A stretch of DNA of 29,417 nt, taken from contig CAZART010000066.1 in assembly GCA_964487555.1 (NCBI GenBank), forward strand, positions 1 to 29,417. The letters are read 5' to 3'. Position numbers and translations under genes: made by a program. Below the pieces are notes generated by a model that ran no database searches, was not told where the DNA came from, and saw nothing but the letters and a program-made list of their open reading frames with translations. Below are positions 1 to 7,611 of the stretch, piece by piece. The number at the start of each line of letters is the position of its first letter. The stretch's first letter is position 1. The stretch comes from CAZART01 sp964487555. Its GTDB lineage: Bacteria > Bacteroidota > Rhodothermia > Rhodothermales > VXPQ01.

Positions 1-117
1 CCGCAAGCGCGGACTCTTTCTCCGCAAGCGCGGACTCTTTCTCCGCAAGCGCGGAGGGACGCCCTGCCCGCGAGCGCAGAGGTTGCCCGGCGCAGGCGCG
101 GATTGTTGGCCGGCGCA
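1..117. repeat. 21-bp tandem repeat array, left edge
   Basis: Two exact 21-bp units start at positions 1 and 22, and a third starting at 43 is intact only in its first half. Degenerate copies continue to about 115 (cores GCGAGCGCAGAG and GCAGGCGCGGATTG). The shared core is GCGGACTC. The array runs off the left edge of the window, so its full length is unknown. There are no unique spacers between units. A further GTGTGCGGATTC at 138-149 matches the array at 11561-11664 exactly over 12 bases. Confidence 0.85.
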
Positions 118-152
118 TTGCTACTCGAGCGTATCGTGTGTGCGGATTCTTT

Positions 153-180
153 GGCCTACCCGCATGAATTCGGATAGGCC
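153..180. repeat. Imperfect hairpin upstream of nucleoside hydrolase
   Basis: GGCCTACCC (153-161) and GGATAGGCC (172-180) form a 9-bp stem with one mismatch around a 10-base loop. It lies between the repeat array and the first gene. It has no T-tract, so calling it a terminator or an operator would be speculation. The rest of 181-323 shows no other feature I can support. Confidence 0.4.
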
Positions 181-323
181 GCCGCAGGAAACGGATTGAC
201 GCGTGGAACAAGCGCCGAAGAGAGACCCGCCAGGACAGGTCTGCGTCAATCCATGTCCGTAGTTATTTTCTTTCGGCCGAACAAGACCAAGCCAGCCTTA
301 ATCCCGTGCGAAGCCATCAGTTC

Positions 324-1361
324 ATGCGAAATGCCCTCGTCGTATTGGTTTTCCTTGGATGGCTGCTGCCGTCCATGCGCGCGGCTGCGCAGGAGACGCT
401 GCGGCCGGTAGCCATCATCTTCGACACGGATCTTGGGCCGGACTCCGACGACGCCGGCGCGCTGGCGATGCTTCACGCGCTGCAGTCGAGGAATGAGGCG
501 GTGCTGCTCGCAGTGATGTGCAGTACGAAGAGTCCATGGTGCCCACCGTGCGCTGATGCGATCAACACCTATTACCGGCGGCCGGACGTGCCCGTGGGCG
601 CCTTAAAGGGACCGGGTCCGGCCGGCACAAGTGATGAATGGTCGGGCGAATCGTTCAACGGCTACGTGGCCGGACGCTTCGAAAACGACCTGCAGCACGC
701 CGAATACGCGGAGGAGGCTGTCGCGCTCTACCGTCGCATCCTTGCAGCGGCTCCGGATACAAGCGTCGCGATTACTGCCACCGGGCCGCTGACGAATCTT
801 CAGGATCTGCTCGAATCATCCGCCGATGAGATCGACGATCGAAACGGTGTGGAGCTCGTCGCGGACAAAGTGCGTCTCCTTTCGGTAATGGGAGGAACGT
901 ACCCGAGCGGCCAGGAATCGAACTTTGCCGTCGATGGCGGTGCAGCGCGCCACGTGGCCGATCACTGGCCGACGCCGATTATGTTCAGCGGCTTTGAGCT
1001 GGGCGTCGACCTGCTCACGGGGCCGCGTCTCTACACCGAAACACCCGCCGACAACCCGGTGCGCGTTGCCTATCACTTGTGGGATCTACACTTTGCGCGT
1101 CGATTCTCGCCGGATTTCGAACCGCAAACAGGCATCTGGCCCCACAGCAGCTTCGATCAGACATCCGTCCTGTACGCCGTCCGCGGCCTGCAAGATTACT
1201 GGAGCGCCGAGACTCAGGGACGCAATGCCGTCCAAGAAGACGGCTCCAACGTCTGGGAGGATGCACCCGATCGTAACCACGCCTATCTCATCGAGCGCAT
1301 GCCGCGCGAAGAGCTCGCCCGCATCATTGAGGATCTGATGGTGGCTCCGCCTTCCGATTAA
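324..1361 (+). CDS. Exported nucleoside hydrolase (IUNH family)
   Basis: This is a probable secreted or periplasmic N-ribosyl hydrolase that would cleave nucleosides to base and ribose. The N-terminus is a signal peptide: a hydrophobic core LVVLVFLGWLL followed by AAAQ, with cleavage likely after AAA. The family calcium/ribose-binding signature FDTDLGPDSDDAGAL follows at about residues 33-47. A second family motif, MGG followed by NFAVD, lies in the middle, and SFDQTSVLYAVRG near the C-terminus holds the late family aspartate; the usual histidine before it is Phe. Length (345 aa) is normal. I chose ATG 324 because it gives a clean signal peptide; a GTG at 306 would add six residues. The 3' end overlaps the convergent MutS-like gene by 38 bp. 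Export suggests nucleoside scavenging; substrate preference cannot be read from sequence. Confidence 0.9.
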   Translation: MRNALVVLVFLGWLLPSMRAAAQETLRPVAIIFDTDLGPDSDDAGALAMLHALQSRNEAVLLAVMCSTKSPWCPPCADAINTYYRRPDVPVGALKGPGPAGTSDEWSGESFNGYVAGRFENDLQHAEYAEEAVALYRRILAAAPDTSVAITATGPLTNLQDLLESSADEIDDRNGVELVADKVRLLSVMGGTYPSGQESNFAVDGGAARHVADHWPTPIMFSGFELGVDLLTGPRLYTETPADNPVRVAYHLWDLHFARRFSPDFEPQTGIWPHSSFDQTSVLYAVRGLQDYWSAETQGRNAVQEDGSNVWEDAPDRNHAYLIERMPREELARIIEDLMVAPPSD

Positions 1362-3324
1362 TCTCCCCTTCCCCTTCCCCTTCCTCTCCCACCGGCAAAC
1401 CCGCCCGCGCCATAATCTTCAACGCATTCGTCGTGGGACACGGCCCCGTGCGCAACGTGTAGTCGAACGTCATCCGATCGCCGCTGACATCTTCGCGAAA
1501 GTGGAAGTTGCTTAGTTGCGACACTTCTTCTTCCAGTTGCGTGAGTTCCAGGTCGTGGGTCGAGATGAGGCTGATCGCCCGGCGGCCGGCCAGCGCGCGA
1601 ATGAACGCGCGGCTGCCGATTAGCCGCTCTCGGTTGTTCGTGCCGCGGAAGATTTCGTCGATCAAGTTGAACAATGGGAGATCGGTGCCGTCGTTCAGCG
1701 CATCCAGCAGCTGTTTTAGACGCTGCACTTCGGCATAAAAATGAGAAAGCCCCTCCTGCACCGAGTCGACCACGTTGATGCTGGTGAACACGCGGAAGCA
1801 GGTGGTCCGAAGCGCAACCGCGTCGACGGGGCCTCCGGCATACGCCATCCGAAGATTTACGCCGATGGTTCGCAGGAAGGTGCTCTTTCCAGACATGTTG
1901 GATCCGGTGATGAGCACTACCTGCCCAAGCCGATCTACCCGAAAGTCATTGCGCACCTTTACGTCTTCGCGCAGCAGGGGGTGGCCCAGGCCCTCACCCT
2001 CGAACACGACCCCGTCGGCAGGCTCTTCCAGATTTGGAAACACCCGCTGCGAATGACTTTCGGCGTAAGCGGCCAGCGACGAGGCCGCCTCGATACGGTA
2101 CCACGCGTCGAGCCAGGTCGGAAGGTACGCTCGGAGACCGTCCTTGGCCCGATGCATCAGGACGGTGAACAGCATCTGCCAGGGCAGTATTACGTTCAGC
2201 AGGAGCCACAAAAACTCGCTCCGCGTCACGGCTGAAGCCGCTGCAATGCGGCGGAGGGATCGCAGCTCGCGCGACGGTCGTGCCTGCCTTAGTGGCGCTC
2301 TCACGCGCTCCGCTTCAGAGCCCTCGGCGAAGCGAAATCGCTCGAGATATTCGAGGGGGGGCGTGAAGCGCTCGAGCATCAGATCGAGATCCTGTGCCTC
2401 GTCGAACAGGTCCTTCACCGACCGGTACTTCATGAAGTAGATCGCGAAGTAGACCAGCACGGTCATGGGCCAGAGCATCGGCACGAGACCTGCAATGTGT
2501 CCGATGATGAGCAGCACGTTCACGAACGCGAACGCGCTCAATCCTACCAGCCACGAGCGAAGCTGCGGCGCAACGTCCTCGCGCAACAGCCAGTCGCGAA
2601 GACGGCCGTCATCCCAATGCCGGTTCAGACCTTCCAGCATGGACATGCGAGCGAGGTGATCTCGGAAAATACCGAGCGGAACGAGCTGGAGAACGAGCGC
2701 CTGGCGCCGCATGATGCGCTCGTATTCCGGTACCGGATCCATAAGCCATTCCCGCAGCACGTCGCGCGCCCCTTTCGAGGCGCATGCGTCAACCAGATGA
2801 TGGAGGGATCGCGGACCGATTATGTTGAGATCGGCCGCGAGGGGATGCATCCGCAGATCGATATCGTCCGGCTCTTCCGGTATCTCGCTCCAGTTCAGAG
2901 CCCTCCTGTGCTCATGCAGCTCTTTGATGCGCCTGAGAAGGCGTGTCTGGCTCAAGCTCTCCTCCACCCGGTCATGCATCTTCACCAATCCGATGAAGAC
3001 GGCGATGCCGCCGACTAGCGACGCCACACCGGCATTCGGGCCCACGGAACGAAACAGCCAGTAGACGACCACGGCGCCTGCCACGACCGTTGCCAGGCGG
3101 GCCCACGAAAATGCCCTGCTGCGGTTTGCCAGACGGGCGGCTCTTCTCGCAAGACGTTTGAGGTGCCGAGCGTGCAGATCGTCCGCACCTCCGCCGCGCG
3201 CCGTTTTTTCAACGTCATCGTCTTCGCCTTTCGCATGCAGGCCACGCTCGGTCTCTTGGCGACGATCGTATTCCGCATGGCTGTGCGGCTCGTTGTCTCG
3301 ACGATGCAAGTCTTCCGCACCCAT
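1324..3324 (-). CDS. Membrane-embedded MutS-family ATPase
   Basis: The C-terminal third is a MutS ATPase domain: Walker A GSNMSGKSTFL (about residues 474-484), Walker B LFNLIDEIF (about 551-559), then the TNNRER and STHD motifs of the MutS family. The mismatch-recognition and connector domains of true MutS are absent. Two hydrophobic hairpins (about residues 75-115 and 261-298) predict membrane insertion. This matches the short membrane-associated MutS-like proteins common in Bacteroidota and relatives, whose role is not established; mismatch repair should not be assumed. ATG 3324 has an AAGGA about ten bases upstream. ATG 3397-3399 would add 25 residues, and either start leaves an unusual charged N-terminal extension of at least 50 residues. 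The last 20 residues (GEEGEGEGE-rich) come from a CCCCTT-type hexamer repeat and run into the 3' end of the nucleoside hydrolase gene. Confidence 0.85.
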   Translation of the reverse strand: MGAEDLHRRDNEPHSHAEYDRRQETERGLHAKGEDDDVEKTARGGGADDLHARHLKRLARRAARLANRSRAFSWARLATVVAGAVVVYWLFRSVGPNAGVASLVGGIAVFIGLVKMHDRVEESLSQTRLLRRIKELHEHRRALNWSEIPEEPDDIDLRMHPLAADLNIIGPRSLHHLVDACASKGARDVLREWLMDPVPEYERIMRRQALVLQLVPLGIFRDHLARMSMLEGLNRHWDDGRLRDWLLREDVAPQLRSWLVGLSAFAFVNVLLIIGHIAGLVPMLWPMTVLVYFAIYFMKYRSVKDLFDEAQDLDLMLERFTPPLEYLERFRFAEGSEAERVRAPLRQARPSRELRSLRRIAAASAVTRSEFLWLLLNVILPWQMLFTVLMHRAKDGLRAYLPTWLDAWYRIEAASSLAAYAESHSQRVFPNLEEPADGVVFEGEGLGHPLLREDVKVRNDFRVDRLGQVVLITGSNMSGKSTFLRTIGVNLRMAYAGGPVDAVALRTTCFRVFTSINVVDSVQEGLSHFYAEVQRLKQLLDALNDGTDLPLFNLIDEIFRGTNNRERLIGSRAFIRALAGRRAISLISTHDLELTQLEEEVSQLSNFHFREDVSGDRMTFDYTLRTGPCPTTNALKIMARAGLPVGEEGEGEGEINRKAEPPSDPQ

Positions 3325-3448
3325 GTAGGAAATGTCCTTGTTCTTGTTTTTGTAGCGCGGTCGGCTTCCGATCACAAACCTACGAAAGGCCACGTCCATA
3401 TGGCTCAGCGCGAGGCAAAAGATGAGCGCAAGAAGTTATATTTCCGTT

Positions 3449-3478
3449 GTGGATGGGTCTATTGTTTTTTCCATCCAC
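3449..3478. promoter_or_regulatory. Inverted repeat between divergent genes
   Basis: GTGGATGG (3449-3456) and CCATCCAC (3471-3478) are a perfect 8-bp inverted repeat with a 14-base T-rich loop. It sits between the MutS-like gene and the small gene starting at 3507. It could be an operator or a 5' leader hairpin of the small gene; nothing in the sequence decides between these. Confidence 0.35.
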
Positions 3479-3506
3479 GGAATCCTGTGCGCCGCGCCCC
3501 GGTACG

Positions 3507-3752
3507 ATGAACAGAGAGCTGATTCGAGATTATCTCAAGCGATCGATGTTCACCGAGATCCAGGCGGACGCGTTGTCGAGGGTCATTGCAGATCTGACCG
3601 AGACGTTCGCTACCAAGACGGACCTGGCGGAGTTGAACTCCGAACTCAAGTCCGAACTCGCAGCCATGGAAACCCGAATGACCTGGCGCATCATCGGGGC
3701 GATGGGTTTTCTAGCCGCCCTCCTTACTCTCCTCGACACATTTCTGAACTGA
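3507..3752 (+). CDS. Small coiled-coil protein with C-terminal TM helix (CCDC90/DUF1640-like)
   Basis: This 81-residue protein has three parts: a short N-terminal helix (RELIRDYLKRSMFTEIQADAL), a heptad-patterned coiled coil (about 30-58, with TKTDLAELNSELKSELAAME), and one C-terminal membrane segment IIGAMGFLAALLTLL. That order matches small bacterial DUF1640/CCDC90-like proteins, which are tail-anchored coiled coils of unclear function. I start at ATG 3507, where the family-like sequence begins; the longer reading from 3447 adds only a non-conserved stretch that overlaps the upstream inverted repeat. It is monocistronic here. The family assignment is from pattern memory and could be wrong, but the coding status looks firm. 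Confidence 0.7.
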   Translation: MNRELIRDYLKRSMFTEIQADALSRVIADLTETFATKTDLAELNSELKSELAAMETRMTWRIIGAMGFLAALLTLLDTFLN

Positions 3753-3860
3753 CGGCGCACGCGAAGCCTTGGCAACGTCACGCTGGACGCGGCAGGGGCA
3801 AGTCCCCGCTTCCCTCCGAGAGCCCGAAGATCAGCCGGATTCCAGGCCGGCTCCCCTATA

Positions 3861-3902
3861 GCGCGATCGGCGATCACCGCGGCGCGATCGACGATCGCCG
3901 GC
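3861..3902. repeat. Two-copy 21-bp direct repeat
   Basis: GCGCGATCG starts at 3861 and again at 3882, in two adjacent 21-bp units that match at most positions. It lies in the 228-bp gap between the coiled-coil gene and the small membrane-protein gene. The period is the same as in the arrays at the two window ends, but the sequence differs. Confidence 0.5.
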
Positions 3903-3980
3903 CGCCGCTCCGTCAACGCCACAACGCCTGTCAATCCTCGGGCCCTCAGAAAGGCGCCGCGGCTTCATCAATTGACGATG

Positions 3981-4190
3981 CTATCCGAGCAGGAGGATGT
4001 AGCTGATCGCGCTGATAAATACGATACCCAGCAGCACGAACAATCCCAGGACGAAAACGATCCAGCTCTGCTCGGTCGTTTCATCCGACACGGCGAGCGA
4101 GGTCTTCTGGGTGGTGTACCGCGAAGTTTTGTTTTTCGAAATATTGTTTTTTGCCGCCCGGTGGGGGCGTGTTTTCTTCTTCGTAGTCAT
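3981..4190 (-). CDS. Small single-pass membrane protein, function unknown
   Basis: This 69-residue protein has a very basic N-terminal half (KKKTRPHRAAKNN and more lysines) and a single C-terminal hydrophobic helix (about 43-67, WIVFVLGLFVLLGIVFI). The positive-inside rule would put the basic tail in the cytoplasm. No enzymatic motif is present and I do not recognise a family. The start ATG has no strong Shine-Dalgarno. The coherent basic-then-hydrophobic layout supports a real gene. The 177 bp upstream (4191-4367) shows no other feature. Confidence 0.6.
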   Translation of the reverse strand: MTTKKKTRPHRAAKNNISKNKTSRYTTQKTSLAVSDETTEQSWIVFVLGLFVLLGIVFISAISYILLLG

Positions 4191-4367
4191 GGCTATCTCG
4201 GCCCGGAGAATGGGCGATTAGAAAGGAAAGCTGGGAACGGCGGAACGCCACGCCGGCGGCACTAGATGATGGCCGCAAACGCAGAAGCGGCTCACGCCTC
4301 GTGCAAATAGGTCCGAGAACCGCAAATGATGCACCGGCGGAGTGATCGGACGGTCGAGATAGCCCTC

Positions 4368-4817
4368 TCAGATTAAGAGTGCACTGTGCAGTTGGTAGAG
4401 AGCCTGTGGAGGTGTGGCATCGTGGAAAGCGGCCGAACGTGTGGCGCATTGCGCCGGTGGATGGGTCGTGATCCGACGCGTAGCATCCGCATCGATACCA
4501 CGCTCAGAGGTCGGCTTTCGCTCTGAAACCCGCTCCGACGGCATCTGAATGTTCACGTCTCGGACGGCCCAACTGGAACCGTCGAGTGCTGAGCGCGCGA
4601 ACGTGTCGTCGACCGGTTCCGTGATGACAACCGACGCGGGAACACACGACGTCCCGACCGCCGGCGCGAGAACAACGTTCTCGCCGGAGGATTCTATCGT
4701 CGGCTGGCGCAGCCCCGCGAACGCCAGTACGGCTGCAAGGAGCAGCCCGGCGTACCGGACGCGCGACGTCGCATGATTCCGTATGTGTGGAACGAGACGG
4801 GCCATAATAACGGCCAT
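4368..4817 (-). CDS. Short exported or membrane-anchored hypothetical protein
   Basis: This 149-residue reading frame begins with a basic segment (ARLVPHIRNHATSRVRY) and a hydrophobic stretch AGLLLAAVLAFAGL, which looks like a signal peptide or anchor. The remainder is polar with no recognised domain. A second in-frame ATG at 4805 is an equally good start. A different minus-strand frame is also open over 4504-4830, so coding is supported mainly by the N-terminal signal. It ends well before the small membrane protein gene on the same strand. Confidence 0.45.
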   Translation of the reverse strand: MAVIMARLVPHIRNHATSRVRYAGLLLAAVLAFAGLRQPTIESSGENVVLAPAVGTSCVPASVVITEPVDDTFARSALDGSSWAVRDVNIQMPSERVSERKPTSERGIDADATRRITTHPPAQCATRSAAFHDATPPQALYQLHSALLI

Positions 4818-4887
4818 ACCGTGAAGCCACAGGTCGGTTTCTCGATCCGAGCTGCTTTAAGGATCTTTTAATGATGCTGCGGCGAGA

Positions 4888-5832
4888 TCAGTACGCCCCG
4901 CGCAGCATGTCTGCGAAGGCCTTCGGAAGAGGGCTCGCTTCGACGGCTTTGGCCGCCGCTTCGACGTCGTAGGCCACCCGGATGAACTCCACCTGAACGC
5001 TCTCCCGCGACGAAGCAGAGGGCGAATGGGAGGCGAAGGCCGTCGCGCCGGGCGACGCCGGTGAAGGCAAGGACGCCGGCGATGTGGATGACGCCGGCGA
5101 CGTTGGAGACGCCGACGACGTGGAAGACGCCGGCGATGAGGACGAAGCCGGCGATGCGGACGAAGCGTTCGCGCCCGACCGATTCCCACCGAAATGCAGC
5201 AATGCATAACAGGCGCGCGCGTCGCCATCCTTCGGCTTGCCGACGGAACCGATGTTCACGGCGTGTCGAAGATGCGACTCGCCATCCACCTCATACTGCA
5301 GCACCTTGTGATAGGGCTTATGCGTGTGGCCGAACAGCAGAACGTCGGCGTTCGCCGCCTCCATTATGCGGTGAAAGCTTTTGTCGGGGCGATCTTCGAA
5401 AAGATATTCATTCACGCGCCGCGGACTGCCGTGCACCATCAACACCTCGAAGGGGCGAGCCGTCGTAGTGCGGGGCTCCTGAAACACGAAACGAATGTGA
5501 CGAGGCAGTCCCCGTAGATACGCCCGCACGTCGTCCGAGACGGCTCCGTTGGTGAATGCGATGGATTCCACGCCGCGAGCTTCGTCCTCCGGCGTCTTAT
5601 AGGCACATCCGCAGTCGTCCGAACGAAGCCCAACGCCCTCGTCGTAGTTTCCCGCAATCGTCGGGATCCGCAGACCGCGAACGGCCGCGACGACCTCGTT
5701 GGGCCACGGGGCGTATCCCACGAGATCGCCGAGGCAGTACAGCGCGTCGATACGCCGTGTGTCGAGATCCGCCAGAACGGCTTCCAGGGCAGGAAGATTG
5801 GCGTGAATGTCGCTGATAAATGCTATCGTCAT
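4888..5832 (-). CDS. Calcineurin-like metallophosphoesterase with Ser/Pro/Ala insertion
   Basis: All two-metal phosphoesterase motifs are present in order: SDIHAN (D8, H10), GDLVG (D36), GNYDE (N62), HGSP (H134) and FGHTHKP (H169, H171). This fits the small YfcE-like bacterial phosphoesterases, which act on phosphodiesters; the substrate is unknown. Residues about 217-275 are a low-complexity Ser/Pro/Ala segment encoded by an 18-bp tandem repeat, placed between ACYALLHFGG and VQVEFIRVAYDVEAAAKA, which normally follow each other closely in the family. The last ~35 residues are the usual family C-terminus, so the insertion keeps the frame. GGAG about eight bases before the ATG is a good ribosome site. 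It is divergent from the gene at 6145. Confidence 0.9.
   Translation of the reverse strand: MTIAFISDIHANLPALEAVLADLDTRRIDALYCLGDLVGYAPWPNEVVAAVRGLRIPTIAGNYDEGVGLRSDDCGCAYKTPEDEARGVESIAFTNGAVSDDVRAYLRGLPRHIRFVFQEPRTTTARPFEVLMVHGSPRRVNEYLFEDRPDKSFHRIMEAANADVLLFGHTHKPYHKVLQYEVDGESHLRHAVNIGSVGKPKDGDARACYALLHFGGNRSGANASSASPASSSSPASSTSSASPTSPASSTSPASLPSPASPGATAFASHSPSASSRESVQVEFIRVAYDVEAAAKAVEASPLPKAFADMLRGAY
5054..5161. repeat. 18-bp in-frame tandem repeat inside metallophosphoesterase
   Basis: Six adjacent 18-bp units start at 5054, 5072, 5090, 5108, 5126 and 5144, each beginning GACGCCGGCGA or a one- to two-base variant. Read on the minus strand they encode hexapeptides of the type S-S-x-S-P-A. 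The unit length is a multiple of three, so copy-number change would alter linker length and leave the frame intact. Confidence 0.85.
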
Positions 5833-6020
5833 GTTTACTCCGTCCTTCGTGTTCTATGGCACCGCCAAAACCGTTCGTACTCGCGGCGATTGAATTGGGT
5901 CAGCTCCGACCGGCCGATGGCTGTAATCTCACGTTCAGAACGGCTCGGGAAGACTTTGGTAACGTTACCATCTGCGCAAAATGAGCGCAAATGCGGGTTT
6001 TGAGAAACAGAATCACTGCA

Positions 6021-6090
6021 GCGCAGTAGCCCTGTTCGTATCAGATTCCAACAGTGCGCGGTAGCCCTGTGCGTATCAGAATCCAACAGC
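6021..6090. repeat. 35-bp direct duplication in divergent intergenic region
   Basis: Two adjacent 35-bp copies (6021-6055 and 6056-6090) differ at four positions and share GTAGCCCTGT and GTATCAGA. They lie in the 312-bp space between the divergent metallophosphoesterase (start 5832) and the gene at 6145. A shorter related piece (GATCCTGATACC) follows at about 6091. They may be duplicated regulatory sites. Nothing else is evident in 5833-6020. Confidence 0.75.
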
Positions 6091-6144
6091 GATCCTGATA
6101 CCATAATCGCTCCCCACATCATCCTCCAATCGCAATCGCACAAC

Positions 6145-6462
6145 ATGGCAAAAAGCACGTTTAAAGCTGAGGTCGTCTCAATAGACGAAGCGCAGTCGCA
6201 ATTGTCTGAACTCAGATCGAAAGGCGGCGGACGCAGAACATCCAAATTCGATCCGCTCAAGCAACACATCCAATGGCTGGATAAAGGGAAGGTTCTTCGT
6301 ATTGATGAGATGTCGAAGAACGACGTTCCCAATCTCCGGAGTTTTATAGAACGCAACATCAAGCCGGTAGAGAAAGACCTCGAATTTATCGTCCGATCGA
6401 GCAAAATCGACGATGAAGGAAGTCAGTACCGAGTGTACGTATCGAAAGAGAAGGTCGATTGA
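6145..6462 (+). CDS. Small conserved-looking protein, function unknown
   Basis: This is a 105-residue, charged, soluble protein with no signal peptide or membrane segment. It begins with a predicted helix (FKAEVVSIDEAQSQLSELR), followed by a glycine/arginine-rich turn (GGGRRTSKFDP) and a mixed helix/strand region ending in YRVYVSKEKVD. The basic turn and size would fit a small DNA-binding or adaptor protein, but I do not recognise the family and assign no function. Codon use resembles its neighbours. A duplicated 35-bp element lies about 55 bp upstream. The exported amidohydrolase follows 51 bp downstream on the same strand and could be co-transcribed. Confidence 0.65.
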   Translation: MAKSTFKAEVVSIDEAQSQLSELRSKGGGRRTSKFDPLKQHIQWLDKGKVLRIDEMSKNDVPNLRSFIERNIKPVEKDLEFIVRSSKIDDEGSQYRVYVSKEKVD

Positions 6463-6513
6463 GCCGGTAAGATCTATCCTGCCGTCCGCTTTCCCCGCCA
6501 GCTTTATTCGGAG

Positions 6514-7611
6514 ATGATGAACGGTAAAATTGCGGCGTTGGTCGTCGCGATCGGCGTTCTGCCGGTCACGACGTATGCCCAGGACATGCAATGGGAAGAT
6601 TACGAGCCGCGGTCGACCCTGGTGGTAGAGGAGCACCCGATCGAGCGGGCAGGGTATCCGTTTGTCGATGCCCACGCCCATCAGTGGCGCGTCGGCGAAC
6701 TGTCCAAAGCCGGCATCGACTCCCTCGTAGCAGAGATGGATGCGCTTAATTTGTCGGTGATGGTGAACCTCAGTGGCGGCAGCGGCGAGAGTCTGCGTCA
6801 AAAAGTCACCCATACCGAGACGCACGCACCCGGAAGGTTCGTTCACTTTGCCAATGTCGACTTCTCGGCCATCGACGAGCCGGACTTTGGCGAAAAGGCG
6901 GCCGCGCAGCTCGAGGAGGACGTCCGCAGTGGGGCAAAGGGCCTGAAGATCTTCAAGAATCTGGGGATGTACGTCTTCTACGAGGACGGACGGCGCGTCG
7001 CCACGGACGATCCGCGCCTCGATCCGATCTGGGAGAAAGCCGGCGACCTCGGGATTCCGGTGCTCATCCACACGGGCGATCCTGCTCCCTTCTGGGAGCC
7101 GCACGATCGTTTCAACGAGCGCTGGTTCGAGTTGAAGCAGTTCCCGCGCCGCAAACGCAATCCGGAGCCGTCGTGGGAGACGATCATGGGCGAGCACTGG
7201 AGCCTTATCCGAAAGCACCCTGAGACGACGTTCATCAGCGCTCACTTGAGCTGGCTCGGCAACGACCTTGGACGTCTGGGCCGGCTATTGGACGAGATGC
7301 CGAATATGTACACCGAGCTCGGCGCGGTGCTCGCCGAGCTCGGGCGTCAACCGCGGACGGCACGGAACTTCCTCGCCAAATATTCCGACCGGGTGCTTAT
7401 GGGGAAAGATTCCTGGGAGCCGTCGGAATATCATGTCTACTTCCGAACGCTCGAGACCGCGGACGAGTACTTTTCCTATTATCGCAAGCGCCACGGTGAT
7501 TGGCGCCTTTACGGTCTCGATCTTCCCGACGAGGTTCTTCGCAACGTCTACTTCGCAAACGCGCTGCGTATCATTCCCGATCTGGACTCGTCGCGGTTCC
7601 CTGCAGATTGA
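6514..7611 (+). CDS. Exported amidohydrolase (Amidohydro_2 family)
   Basis: This is a TIM-barrel metal hydrolase of the ACMSD-like amidohydrolase-2 family. A signal peptide (residues 1-22, AALVVAIGVLPVTTYAQ) predicts export. Metal-ligand motifs are DAHAH (H54, H56), IHTGDP (H186), ISAHLSW (H244) and GKDSW (D299). A conserved lysine in GLKIFKN precedes the H186 motif. The 365-residue length fits a single barrel. Related exported proteins occur in Bacteroidota and Planctomycetota, and their substrates are mostly unknown, so decarboxylase versus hydrolase activity is open. The gene is convergent with tatA and overlaps it by 41 bp. A second in-frame ATG is at 6517. Confidence 0.88.
   Translation: MMNGKIAALVVAIGVLPVTTYAQDMQWEDYEPRSTLVVEEHPIERAGYPFVDAHAHQWRVGELSKAGIDSLVAEMDALNLSVMVNLSGGSGESLRQKVTHTETHAPGRFVHFANVDFSAIDEPDFGEKAAAQLEEDVRSGAKGLKIFKNLGMYVFYEDGRRVATDDPRLDPIWEKAGDLGIPVLIHTGDPAPFWEPHDRFNERWFELKQFPRRKRNPEPSWETIMGEHWSLIRKHPETTFISAHLSWLGNDLGRLGRLLDEMPNMYTELGAVLAELGRQPRTARNFLAKYSDRVLMGKDSWEPSEYHVYFRTLETADEYFSYYRKRHGDWRLYGLDLPDEVLRNVYFANALRIIPDLDSSRFPAD

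Noticed and set aside
6178..7245. 355-residue antisense frame opposite two genes
   Set aside because: It spans an intergenic gap and is opposite a firmly assigned amidohydrolase; no domain is recognisable.
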